Assembly (NCBI RefSeq): GCF_022678645.1
Contig: NZ_JALBWV010000003.1
Span: 177,459-241,458 of the forward strand
Length of the DNA: 64,000 nucleotides
Direction: 5' to 3'
Origin: Saccharopolyspora soli
Lineage (GTDB): Bacteria; Actinomycetota; Actinomycetes; Mycobacteriales; Pseudonocardiaceae
Shown piece by piece: positions 23,882 to 32,146 of this stretch. The translations under genes and the position numbers were made by a program. The notes beneath the pieces were generated by a model. That model was given only the letters and a program-made list of their open reading frames with translations, did no database searches and was not told the origin of the DNA. How positions within the stretch are numbered: the first letter of the stretch is position 1; each line of letters opens with the position of its first letter.

Positions 23882-24993
23882 CCGGGACCGCACGCGCCGT
23901 CGTCCAGACCGCGGCGCGCAACCTGGAAATGCGGGAGTTCCCGCTGCCTGGCATCGGCACCGAGGACGGGCTGCTGCGCGTGGAGGCTTGCGGGATCTGC
24001 GGCAGCGACGTCGAGACCTACCGGGGCGCGCTGGGGCGGGACCGCCCGCCGTTCGTCCCCGGTCACGAGATCCTCGGCCGGATCGAGGAAATCGGTGATG
24101 CGGCAGCGGCGCGCTGGGGCGTGCAACCGGGAGACCGGGTGGCCGTGGAGATCTTGCTGCCCTGCCGCGCCTGCCACCACTGCCTGACCGGCGGTTACAT
24201 GTCCTGCCCGAACAAGCGCAGCGCCTACGGCGTCACCCCGGTCGACGTGGCGCCGCACCTGTGGGGCGGCTACGCGGATTTCCTCTACCTGCATCCCAAC
24301 GCGATCCTGCACCCGGTCCGCGCCGACCTGCCCGCCGACCTCGCGGTGATGTTCAACCCACTGGGCGCCGGAGTGCGGTGGGCGCTGCACCTGGGTCAAG
24401 TGCGGCTCGGCGACACCGTGGTCGTGCTCGGCAGCGGACAGCGCGGTATCGCCGCGGTGATCGCGGCACGCGCTGCGGGCGCGAGCACGATCATCACCAC
24501 CGGCCTGGCACAGGACACCGAAAAGCTCGCACTGGCAAGGGAGTTCGGTGCTGACCACACCCTCGTCGTGGACGGCCCCGATGCGGTCGACGTCGTCGCT
24601 GCGGTGCACGACCTGACTGGCGGTCGGCTGGCCGATGTCGTCCTCGAACTGACACCGATGGCGCACCAGCCCATCGCCGACGCGCTGCGCATCGCCCGCC
24701 ACGGTGGGCGCGTCGTGCTCGCCGGACTCAAGGGCCGCGCCGCGGTACCGCTGGTCACCGACGAGATCATCAGCAAAGGACTGACGGTGGTCGGTGCCTA
24801 CAGCGTGGACGCTCGCGGCTACGCGGAGGCGATCCGGATCATCGAGTCCGAGCAGTTCCCGCTGTGGAAGCTGCACAGCGCCACCTTCGCCCTCGAAGAG
24901 GCCGAGCAGGCCATCCGCACCCTGGCGGGCGAAACCGATATCGCGGGCGCCACGCACGTGACGATCTCTCCGACGGCTCCACGCCGGAACTGA
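23878..24993 (+). CDS. Zinc-dependent medium-chain dehydrogenase, copy 2
   Basis: 371 aa, close paralog of the 10460 gene. The zinc ligands fall at the same positions (Cys41, His63-Glu64; Cys96, Cys99, Cys102, Cys110), and the same GSGQRGIA loop and VVLELTPMA segment are present. Its partner module also contains the UGSC pair, so dehydrogenase, UGSC and partner appear to have been duplicated as a unit. The ATG overlaps the 51-aa gene and has GGAGGCGG upstream. The SDR gene starts 14 bases after its stop. Confidence 0.9.
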   Translation: MTGTARAVVQTAARNLEMREFPLPGIGTEDGLLRVEACGICGSDVETYRGALGRDRPPFVPGHEILGRIEEIGDAAAARWGVQPGDRVAVEILLPCRACHHCLTGGYMSCPNKRSAYGVTPVDVAPHLWGGYADFLYLHPNAILHPVRADLPADLAVMFNPLGAGVRWALHLGQVRLGDTVVVLGSGQRGIAAVIAARAAGASTIITTGLAQDTEKLALAREFGADHTLVVDGPDAVDVVAAVHDLTGGRLADVVLELTPMAHQPIADALRIARHGGRVVLAGLKGRAAVPLVTDEIISKGLTVVGAYSVDARGYAEAIRIIESEQFPLWKLHSATFALEEAEQAIRTLAGETDIAGATHVTISPTAPRRN

Positions 24994-25007
24994 CAACGGG
25001 AGTACAG

Positions 25008-25940
25008 GTGGACATCTCGCTGGAAGGCAAGGTGGCGCTGGTCACCGGTGCTGGCCCGAACATCGGCAGCGGTATCGCGCTCGCCCTTGCGCGCTACGGC
25101 GCCAAAGTGGCCTGCAACGACATCGACGCGGACGCCGCGAAAACCGCGGTCGAGCGCGTCGAGCGCAACGGAGGCACCGCGATCGCAGTGCCCGGCGACG
25201 TCACCGACGAAGAGCAGGTGATCGGCTACGTGCGGGCCGTCGTCGAACGGTTCGGCCGGATCGACATCCTCGTCAACAACGCCGCGCTGCTCGGTGGCAA
25301 GGGCGTGCTCGACGAGAGCACTGAGTTCTTCCGCCGCGCCGTCGAGGTCGCTGCGCTGGGCAACTTCCTGAACACCAAGCACGTGGGCCGGTACATGGCC
25401 GAACACGGCATTCGCGGCTCGATCGTGGCGATCTCGTCGTCCAACGGCTGGTCCGGGTCGGCTGGCGTGATCGCCTATGCGTTCCACAAGGGCGGCGTCA
25501 ACAACTTCGTCCGGGCCGCCGCGATGGACCTGGCGCCCTACGGCATCCGGGTCAACAGCTTCACGCCCACGGCGCCGACCCCGGACAACCCGGAGCTGAT
25601 CGCCGAGCGCGGCGCTGGTGGTGTCCTCGACCGACCGCGCAGCCACGGCATCGGTGGTGAGTCCGGCACGGAGTCGTGGCGCCGCCCGGCGCGCTGGGCC
25701 GGGGAGCGTGCACCGATGGTGCCGATGGGCACCACGGGAACCCCGACGGACATCGGGCATTGCGTGGCATGGCTGTGCTCGGACTACGCCCGGCTGATCA
25801 CCGGGACCGATCTGGTCGTCGACGGCGGTGCGAGAGCGAAGAACTTCGCCTTCGCCCCCGCTGCCCCGGCCGACCTAGCCGGGCCGCTGCCGCTGATCCC
25901 GCTGGACATCACCGGCGAACTCGACCAGGACATGTCGTAA
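25008..25940 (+). CDS. Short-chain dehydrogenase/reductase
   Basis: 310 aa, longer than the usual 250 because of an insertion near residues 200-235 (about GAGGVLDRP to RWAGERAP) and a C-terminal tail. The cofactor motif TGAGPNIGSG is at 13-22, NNAA follows strand 4, and the catalytic residues are Ser in AISSSNG with Tyr/Lys in YAFHK. NAD(H) preference is suggested by Asp after strand 2 (CNDID). The GTG start at 25008 has CGGGAG upstream. It takes the place that the amidohydrolase occupies at the end of module A. Confidence 0.88.
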   Translation: MDISLEGKVALVTGAGPNIGSGIALALARYGAKVACNDIDADAAKTAVERVERNGGTAIAVPGDVTDEEQVIGYVRAVVERFGRIDILVNNAALLGGKGVLDESTEFFRRAVEVAALGNFLNTKHVGRYMAEHGIRGSIVAISSSNGWSGSAGVIAYAFHKGGVNNFVRAAAMDLAPYGIRVNSFTPTAPTPDNPELIAERGAGGVLDRPRSHGIGGESGTESWRRPARWAGERAPMVPMGTTGTPTDIGHCVAWLCSDYARLITGTDLVVDGGARAKNFAFAPAAPADLAGPLPLIPLDITGELDQDMS

Positions 25941-25973
25941 GAACCCGTCCGTGCCGCGCGCCGATGCGGGTTC
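25941..25973. terminator. Candidate bidirectional terminator
   Basis: GAACCCG at 25941-25947 and CGGGTTC at 25967-25973 pair across a GC-rich 19-base loop, between the convergent SDR and MHS permease genes. Confidence 0.4.
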
Positions 25974-25975
25974 GC

Positions 25976-27352
25976 TCAGGTCGTTGCGGTGGTCGGCTGC
26001 GGGGTGCGGATGGCCAACAGCGCGAGCAGGCTCAACAGGCACGCCACCAGCAGGTAGGCCGCGATCGCGTTCGACGATTGGTACGCGGCGTACAGCGCCG
26101 TTGCGATGATCGGCGTCAGGGCGCCGCCGACCATTCCACCGAGTTGGTAGGCGATGGACACCGCGCTGTAGCGCGTCTCCACGTCGAAGATCTCGGTGAA
26201 CAGGCCACCCTGCGCGCCGGACATCAACGCCTGCACGACCGCCGCGACCAGGAAGCCCAGCAGCGCCGCCCACCCGTTGCCCGTGTTGACCAACCAGAAC
26301 AACGGGAACGCCCACAGCACGCCCAGCACCGCTCCGGCGATGTAGATCGGCTTCGCGCCCCAGCGGTCCGCCCACAACGCCGCGACGTAGATCATCACGA
26401 TCCACAGCACCGCGGACAGCAGGATCAGCGCCAGCAGTGTGGGGCGGCTGAAACCAACGACCTGGGTGCCGTAGTTGAGCATGTAGACGATCACCGCGTA
26501 GCCCACCGCCGGGGCCGCGATGGACGCGACGCTGGCCAGCAGCAGGGTGAGGGGTCGGCGGCGGAACAACGCGGCGACGGGCAGCTTGCTGACCGCCTGC
26601 TTCTCCTTGAGCCGCTGGAACTCGGGGCTGTCGTTGAGCTTGCGGCGCACGACCAGACCGACGATCAGCAGCGCGATGCTGAGCAGGAAGGGGATTCGCC
26701 AGCCCCAGGCGCGGAAGTCGTCCTCCGGCAACCCGGCGACCGCCAGGAACGCGAGGTTGGAGGTGATGACGCCGATCGGCACGCCGAACTGCGCGAAACT
26801 GCCGAACAGCGCCCGCTGGCGGGGACCCGCGTGTTCGGTGGCGACCAGGACGGCGCCGCCCCACTCGCCACCAACCGCGAAGCCCTGCACCAGCCGGAGG
26901 AGCACCAGCGCGACCGGTGCGGCCACCCCGATCGCGGCGTAGGTGGGCAGCACACCGATGAGGAACGTCGACAACCCGGTGAGCAGCAGGGTGAGCACGA
27001 GCATCGACTTGCGGCCGATGCGGTCACCGAAGTGCCCGATCACGGCGCCGCCCAACGGCCGCGCGATGAATCCGACGGCGAAGGTGGCAAACGCCGCGAG
27101 GGTGCCCGCGACGGGGGAGAACTGCGGGAAGAACAGCATCCCGAACACCAACGCGGAGGCCGTGTTGAAGATGTAGTAGTCGTACCACTCGATCGAAGTG
27201 CCGATCGTGCTGGCGAGCAGGAGGGTGCGTCGACTCGGTGAACTGGTCGCCGTCCCTCCGGATCTTGCGGAAGCGTCTGCGGTCAGGGTTCTCGCCCTCC
27301 TGCTGGTCTTTGCGGCGTGCGCACTACTTCTCGAAAGGTGTGCGAGAACCAC
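25976..27352 (-). CDS. MHS-family (ShiA/ProP-like) MFS transporter
   Basis: 458 aa with 12 membrane helices. The metabolite:H+ symporter signatures are STIGTSIEWYDYYIF at the first helix, the GHFGDRIGRKSMLV loop and QGFAVGGEWGGAVL. The family takes up organic acids, betaines or aromatic acids. The start is uncertain. GTG at 27352 is the only standard codon, but it overlaps the 63-aa gene and lacks a ribosome-binding site. A CTG at 27286 sits behind GGAGGGCG and would give a more typical N-terminus. It probably imports the substrate or co-substrate for the neighbouring modules. Confidence 0.88.
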   Translation of the reverse strand: MVLAHLSRSSAHAAKTSRRARTLTADASARSGGTATSSPSRRTLLLASTIGTSIEWYDYYIFNTASALVFGMLFFPQFSPVAGTLAAFATFAVGFIARPLGGAVIGHFGDRIGRKSMLVLTLLLTGLSTFLIGVLPTYAAIGVAAPVALVLLRLVQGFAVGGEWGGAVLVATEHAGPRQRALFGSFAQFGVPIGVITSNLAFLAVAGLPEDDFRAWGWRIPFLLSIALLIVGLVVRRKLNDSPEFQRLKEKQAVSKLPVAALFRRRPLTLLLASVASIAAPAVGYAVIVYMLNYGTQVVGFSRPTLLALILLSAVLWIVMIYVAALWADRWGAKPIYIAGAVLGVLWAFPLFWLVNTGNGWAALLGFLVAAVVQALMSGAQGGLFTEIFDVETRYSAVSIAYQLGGMVGGALTPIIATALYAAYQSSNAIAAYLLVACLLSLLALLAIRTPQPTTATT

Positions 27353-27515
27353 GGAGCTGTGCGACGGTCTCTTGCAACAGCCGTACCTCGCGCACTAGTT
27401 CTTGGATGCGTTGGCGTTCTTCGCCGGGGCCGCATTCCTGGCGGATTGTAGCGCCATTGGTTGTCGGCCGGGACAAAGGAAATCCGCAGTGGGGACACTC
27501 CGCTTCCGCATGCAT
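27324..27515 (-). CDS. 63-aa CxxC and coiled-coil small protein
   Basis: 63 aa: MHAEAECPHCGFPLSRP with Cys7 and Cys10, a third Cys28, then a predicted coiled coil (about residues 33-55, EERQRIQELVREVRLLQETV). AAGGGGG lies 8 bases before the ATG. The layout resembles small zinc-ribbon plus leucine-rich helix proteins, which often bind nucleic acid or partner proteins, but only three cysteines are present. Its 3' end overlaps the longest reading of the MHS permease, suggesting a two-gene operon diverging from the PucR-type gene. Confidence 0.6.
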   Translation of the reverse strand: MHAEAECPHCGFPLSRPTTNGATIRQECGPGEERQRIQELVREVRLLQETVAQLRGSRTPFEK

Positions 27516-27858
27516 GTCAACGCCCCCTTGTTCACCCCGTTGTTGCGGCAGACGGTACGCGGCGCGTTTCGACGCTGACAATGAGCGCGAAACCAAAGCG
27601 GAAACCCGAAATCTGTGGCAGGACACATGCCCGGCCGTACCCGGCGGGGCAGCAGCGCTGGTCGGCCGCGGATGGCATTGGCCCGCGCATCGCGAGGAGA
27701 AGATTCCGTTCGCCTGGCGGAACTGGACTTGACATCCAGTCCTTCGCTGGTCCGAGCAATGGGCATTCCATTCCGCGAAATCACGGTTCTCAGTTGTTTG
27801 ATGGGCGATTGTGATGCGGCACAACGTTTTCCAGGGGTGCCGCTGTTAGCCTGAGCAG
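27516..27858. other. Divergent promoter region of the PucR-type gene
   Basis: 343 bases with no gene I can support. It contains TTGTG-ATGCGG-CACAA at 27809-27824 and several GAAA/AAAC patches. It should carry promoters for the 63-aa/MHS operon and the PucR-type operon. Confidence 0.55.
27809..27824. promoter_or_regulatory. Candidate PucR/CdaR operator
   Basis: TTGTG-ATGCGG-CACAA has perfect 5-bp arms and lies 35 bases before the PucR-type start. Its form resembles the TTGTGCA-type sites bound by CdaR relatives; weak on its own. Confidence 0.35.
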
Positions 27859-29232
27859 GTGGCAGAGCTGCGCCCGAGTTTCCACCGCGGCAGCGGCCCG
27901 GCAGTGATTGGTGCGGCGGACAGCAGCGGAATCGACCGGGAGAACCTCGCGCTGCGGAAACTCGTCGCGCTCTACCGCCACCTGTCCGGCCTCGCCGTCC
28001 AGGATGCCGGGATCGAGGCGGTCGCCGAGCTGATCGCCGAGCGCATGGACACCACGGTCGCGGTGGTCGACGAGACGATGGACGTGATCGCGGCGGCGTC
28101 TTCGACGCACCGCCTCGCGGACGCAGCCGAGTACGTGCAGGGTCGGGTGGCCCATCCGCGCTTGGCCCAGGTGCTCGGCATCACCGGCCGCACCCGGCGC
28201 GCGGTCCACCTGCCCGAGGTCGGGGAGACCGCACCGGTGATCGTCGCGCCGATCCTGGTCGGCAACGACGTGCCCGCCTACCTGATCACGCTGGACGACG
28301 GCGGCCCGGAGACAGGTGAAGATCTCCGCCTCCTGCTCACCGAGCACGCCGCCACGATCTGCGGAGTCATCCTGGGCCGCGAGCGGGTGGTCGCCGCCGC
28401 CGCGACCCGAGTGCGCCACGACCTGGTCGAAGGTCTGCTGTCGGGCAAGGGCAGCGACAGCGAGGAGCTGCAGCGGTGGGCACGGCACCTCGGGTACGAC
28501 GACAAACGTGATCATCGGGTGATGGCGCTGGTCCTCGACGGCCCGGACAGCTCGGCCGAGCAAGCCGAGCTCGACCGGCGCGTTTCGACCGCTGCCGAGC
28601 GGTTCTTCACCACCCATGCACCCGACGCCATCACCGCGGTGCGGGACAGCGAAGTCGCGGTGGTCATGGCGGAGCCGCAGGGGACAGGGCTGCCGGAGCG
28701 GTCCCGCGCCGCGCGGTCGGCCGAAGCGTGCCTCCAGCGGCTGGGCGAACTGTTCCCCGGATCCACCGTGACGGTGGGCATCGGCGGTCTGTGCCGGGCT
28801 CCGCTGGAGATCAGCAGATCCTACGACGAGGCACGGCGGACCATCGACGCCACGCGGCGGATGGGACGCGGTGGCACCGCAGTGGTCTTCGACGACCTCG
28901 GCATCCACCGGTTGCTCCTCCAGGTCGCCGATCCCGGACAGCTCCGCCGGTTCGCCACCGAGGTGTTCGGCAGCCTCACCCAGCAGTCGCGCGGCAACCT
29001 CGCTGCGTATCTGTCCACATTGGGCTGCTACTTCCGGGAGAACAACAGCCCGCAGCGCGCCTCCAAGCGCCTGCACGTGCACCCGAACACGGTCACCTAT
29101 CGGGTGCGTCGGGTCGAAGAACTGACCGGGTTGGACTTCGGCAACTACCGCGATCGACTCATGGCGCAGGTCGCGCTGGAGATCATGGACGCCGTCCCCG
29201 GTGTCCCGCACGACACCGGGGAGGGCCTGTGA
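27859..29232 (+). CDS. PucR/CdaR-type transcriptional activator
   Basis: 457 aa. An N-terminal GAF-like sensing region (about residues 30-170) leads into the GGDEF-like middle part typical of CdaR regulators. The C-terminal PucR helix-turn-helix reads FRENNSPQRASKRLHVHPNTVTYRVRRVEEL (key part HPNTVTYRVRRVE at about 410-425). Such proteins activate catabolic genes in response to a small metabolite. The GTG start is 7 bases after a GAGCAGG stretch. Its stop overlaps the start of the methyltransferase fusion (GTGA), so it probably controls that enzyme and the flanking permease. Confidence 0.88.
   Translation: MAELRPSFHRGSGPAVIGAADSSGIDRENLALRKLVALYRHLSGLAVQDAGIEAVAELIAERMDTTVAVVDETMDVIAAASSTHRLADAAEYVQGRVAHPRLAQVLGITGRTRRAVHLPEVGETAPVIVAPILVGNDVPAYLITLDDGGPETGEDLRLLLTEHAATICGVILGRERVVAAAATRVRHDLVEGLLSGKGSDSEELQRWARHLGYDDKRDHRVMALVLDGPDSSAEQAELDRRVSTAAERFFTTHAPDAITAVRDSEVAVVMAEPQGTGLPERSRAARSAEACLQRLGELFPGSTVTVGIGGLCRAPLEISRSYDEARRTIDATRRMGRGGTAVVFDDLGIHRLLLQVADPGQLRRFATEVFGSLTQQSRGNLAAYLSTLGCYFRENNSPQRASKRLHVHPNTVTYRVRRVEELTGLDFGNYRDRLMAQVALEIMDAVPGVPHDTGEGL
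29013..29023 (+). repeat. 11-mer GTCCACATTGG, copy 3
   Basis: Inside the PucR-type gene, again as TCC ACA TTG codons. See 17234. Confidence 0.7.
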
Positions 29233-31079
29233 CCGGGCGGATCGTGGCAGCCCTGAACGAACGGCTGCTGGTGTGCGAGGGCGCGATGGGCACGATGCTG
29301 CACGCCGCCGGAAACTCGCTCGACCGCGCGCTTCCGGAGCTCAACCTGTCCAACGGGGAACTGGTCAGCACGGTGCACGACAGCTACATCGACGCGGGCG
29401 TGGACCTGGTGCTGACCAACACCTTCGGCGCGAACCGGCTGCGCCTGGGGGAGCACGGGTTCACCGGCAGCGTGCCGGACATCAACCTGGCGGGTGTCCG
29501 ACTGGCGCGGCAGGCGGTGCGGGCCGCCGGGCGGCCGTTGTTCGTCGGCGGATCTGTCTCACCCGCGGTGAGCGCCAGCCAGCGCCAGCAGGTTCGCGCC
29601 GAAGAGCGCATCGACGCGGTGCGCGAGCAGGTGAGCGCGCTCATCGAGGGAGGCGTGGACCTGCTCGTCCTGGAAACGTTCGGGCACCTGGCGGAACTGG
29701 TCGAGGCCATCACCGTCGCGGCCGAGCTCAGCGACCTGCCGCTGCTGGCGCAGGCCACCTTCACCGCCGAAGGCCATACGCCAGGCGGTGAAACACCCGC
29801 CGAAGTCGCTCGGACGTTGAACGAACTGCCCGTGACCGCCCTGGGCGCCAACTGCACGGTGGGGCCGCAGCGGATGCTCGCGGTGGTGGAAGAGCTGCGC
29901 AGGCACACCGCGCTCCCGATCAGCGCCCAGCCGAACGCGGGATTGCCGCGGCGGATTGGACGGCGGTTCGAATACCGCTTGGTGGATGACTACTTCGCCC
30001 GATACGCGCGGCGCTGCGCTGAAGCAGGCGCGTCGATCATCGGTGGCTGCTGCGGTACGACACCGACGCACATTCGAGCGGCGGTGGACGCGGTGGCCGA
30101 CCTCGATGCGCGGCAGCAGCCGCACCCCGCCCCGCAACCGGTAGCTGGTCCGACGTCGAAGGAGGTGCCGCAACTGGAGCAGGGCGGTCTGGCGCAGCGG
30201 CTGAACGAGAACCGGTTCGTGGTCGCCGCGCACATCGCACCGCCCGGCGGTGGCAGTGCGGACGAGGCGACCGAACTCGTCTCCGCGTTGCGGCGCAACG
30301 GGATTGAGCTGGTCTTCGTCGCCCCCGTCCAGAGCGCACAAGCACAGGTGAGCTCGGTCAGCTTGGCCCTGCACCTGCAGCAGCAGTTGGGCGCCGAGAC
30401 CATCGCGACCGTGACCACCTGGGACAAGACGATCATGACCTTGCAGGCGGATCTGCTGGGTGCGCACGCGTTCGGGATGCGCACGGTCGTCTGCGAGACC
30501 GGGAACCCGCCACTTCGCGGCGACTACCCAAACGCGGACGGCATCTGGGAGGTCGAGTCCGTCGGGCTGATCGAGCTGCTGGCCGGGCTGAACGAAGGGC
30601 GGGACTGCAACGGCCTGCCACTGGCCATCAAGACGTCCTTCGCCATCGGCGCGCGGTTCAACCCCGGAGCGGAGGACGTCGCAGCCGAGATAGCGCGCAC
30701 CCGAGCGAAGATCCGAGCCGGTGCGCAATTCCTGGTCACCAGAGCGGTGTACGAACTCAGCACCCTGCGGCGGATGCTCGCGGAGCTCGCCGACGAGGGA
30801 GTGCCGGTGCTCGTCTTCGTGTCGCCGCTGACCAGCTTCGCCGAAGGCGAATACCTCGCCCACGAGGTTCCCGATGTCACCATTCCGCAGTCCACGCTGT
30901 CGGCGCTCGAACGAGCCGGGACTGATGGCCGAGCAACCGGGCTGAGGCTGGCGACCGAGCTCCTGGCGCAGGCCCGCTCGCTGGTGCAAGGAGCGGTCAT
31001 CGTGGTCCGCGACACCGACCGCGAGTCGGTCGAACGGCTGCTCGCCGCATCGGGTCTGGCGCCTTCGGCGGAAGACTGA
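29229..31079 (+). CDS. Homocysteine S-methyltransferase / methylenetetrahydrofolate reductase-like fusion
   Basis: 616 aa. Residues 1 to about 285 form a homocysteine methyltransferase domain with zinc cysteines in GANCTVGP and GGCCGTTPTHI. After a Pro-rich linker, residues about 320-610 resemble methylenetetrahydrofolate reductase, including GNPPLRGDYPN. Bifunctional YitJ-like enzymes couple these activities. Here the catalytic Glu expected in the first MTHFR strand (E-x-x-PP) reads HIAPP, so normal folate reduction is doubtful. The GTG start overlaps the regulator's stop, and the gene's own stop abuts the convergent methyltransferase gene. It may transfer methyl groups released from the cluster's substrate to homocysteine (inference). 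Confidence 0.85.
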   Translation: MTGRIVAALNERLLVCEGAMGTMLHAAGNSLDRALPELNLSNGELVSTVHDSYIDAGVDLVLTNTFGANRLRLGEHGFTGSVPDINLAGVRLARQAVRAAGRPLFVGGSVSPAVSASQRQQVRAEERIDAVREQVSALIEGGVDLLVLETFGHLAELVEAITVAAELSDLPLLAQATFTAEGHTPGGETPAEVARTLNELPVTALGANCTVGPQRMLAVVEELRRHTALPISAQPNAGLPRRIGRRFEYRLVDDYFARYARRCAEAGASIIGGCCGTTPTHIRAAVDAVADLDARQQPHPAPQPVAGPTSKEVPQLEQGGLAQRLNENRFVVAAHIAPPGGGSADEATELVSALRRNGIELVFVAPVQSAQAQVSSVSLALHLQQQLGAETIATVTTWDKTIMTLQADLLGAHAFGMRTVVCETGNPPLRGDYPNADGIWEVESVGLIELLAGLNEGRDCNGLPLAIKTSFAIGARFNPGAEDVAAEIARTRAKIRAGAQFLVTRAVYELSTLRRMLAELADEGVPVLVFVSPLTSFAEGEYLAHEVPDVTIPQSTLSALERAGTDGRATGLRLATELLAQARSLVQGAVIVVRDTDRESVERLLAASGLAPSAED

Positions 31080-31877
31080 TCACGCCGACTTCTCGGCCAC
31101 GTGGATGAAGAAGTCCGGATCCGCGTCGGTGTAGTTCTCCTGGAAATCGCCGTAGGTGTCGATGCGCTGGAAGCCCGCTTCCCGCAGCAACCGCCGCAGG
31201 TAGTTCTTCCGCAGCGGGTACATGTTCAAGTAGTACTCGGCCCCGTCCGGGAACGTGTACTTGAACCTGGCCAGTCCGTCGTCGACGTGATCCGGTTCCG
31301 CGGTGACGTCCGCACCGGCGTAGTAGTAGGTGTGCTTGGTGGCGAAACCGTGGTCCAGGATCGCGTCGTAGTTGCGCTGATCGATGATCAGCACGCCGTT
31401 GTGCTTGAGCATCGCGTAGAACTCGGCGAGGGCCTTGCGGCGGTCGCGCTCGGAGAACAGGTGCGTGAAGGAGTTGCCCAGCACGATGATGGCGTCGTAG
31501 GTGCCCTGCACGTCACGACTCAGCCAGCGCCAGTCGGCGTGCACCGTGCGCAGGACGTGGCCGCCGTGGTTGAGACCGTTGCGGAAGGCGCGGGCCAGCA
31601 TCTGCGGACTACCGTCCGAGCTGACCGTCTCGAAGCCGTGTTCAAGCAAGCGGACCGAGTGGAAACCGGTGCCGGTGGCGGCATCCAGCACGGACCGCAC
31701 GCCGCGCCTGCGGAGCTGGTCGACGAAGAAGTCCCCTTCGCTGGCGCGGCGCTTGTCCCAGTCGATCAGCTCGTCCCACTTCGCGACGAAACCCGTGACG
31801 TACTCCTGCGCGTAGTGATCGGTATCGCGCACCTCAAGCGGTTTGTCGCCGAACACCTGCTGCACGCTGCTGCTCAT
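31080..31877 (-). CDS. Glycine/sarcosine N-methyltransferase (stand-alone GSMT)
   Basis: 265 aa. Closely resembles the N-terminal half of the Actinopolyspora GSMT-SDMT protein that makes glycine betaine: FGDKPLEVRDTDHYAQEYV at the start, SAM motif LDAATGTGFHSVRLLE, ADWRWL and YFLNMYPLRK-like YLNMYPLRKNYLRRLL. It methylates glycine to sarcosine and dimethylglycine using SAM. It ends where the glycine-methylating domain ends (HVAEKSA); no dimethylglycine methyltransferase half is in the window, so the betaine pathway is incomplete here. The ATG has TAGGAG upstream. It stands tail to tail, with zero spacing, with the methyltransferase fusion. Confidence 0.9.
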   Translation of the reverse strand: MSSSVQQVFGDKPLEVRDTDHYAQEYVTGFVAKWDELIDWDKRRASEGDFFVDQLRRRGVRSVLDAATGTGFHSVRLLEHGFETVSSDGSPQMLARAFRNGLNHGGHVLRTVHADWRWLSRDVQGTYDAIIVLGNSFTHLFSERDRRKALAEFYAMLKHNGVLIIDQRNYDAILDHGFATKHTYYYAGADVTAEPDHVDDGLARFKYTFPDGAEYYLNMYPLRKNYLRRLLREAGFQRIDTYGDFQENYTDADPDFFIHVAEKSA

Positions 31878-32106
31878 GGTTCGCTCCTAGCGCTCGCGCT
31901 ACGCGATCCGCGGGCACGGGCTGCTGCCTCCGCCGCGCGGTCGTGCGGAGTCCGAGCGACGCGGGACCGCCGAACATGCGATGACATGGTCGACTTTCGC
32001 GTCCGCTCGCCTGCCTGACCAGATCGCGCGGAACAGAGTCAGCGGCCCCCACCTGGGGGCTTGGCACAAGGCAGCAGTGTCGGCACAACGGGTAGCCGAA
32101 CTTTTT

Positions 32107-32131
32107 GTGATCGGACCACAATCCCGATCAC
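32107..32131. promoter_or_regulatory. Inverted repeat between acyl-CoA dehydrogenase and GSMT genes
   Basis: GTGATCGG (32107-32114) and CCGATCAC (32124-32131) are perfect complements around 9 bases. The flanking TTTTT is on the wrong side for a minus-strand terminator, so an operator role or a plain mRNA 3' hairpin is possible. Otherwise the 31878-32146 gap holds no gene. Confidence 0.4.
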
Positions 32132-32146
32132 GTCTGCGGCGATCGG

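Noticed and set aside
31080..31877. Complete glycine betaine biosynthesis
   Set aside because: Only the first methyltransferase domain is present; no dimethylglycine methyltransferase or betaine transporter is seen.
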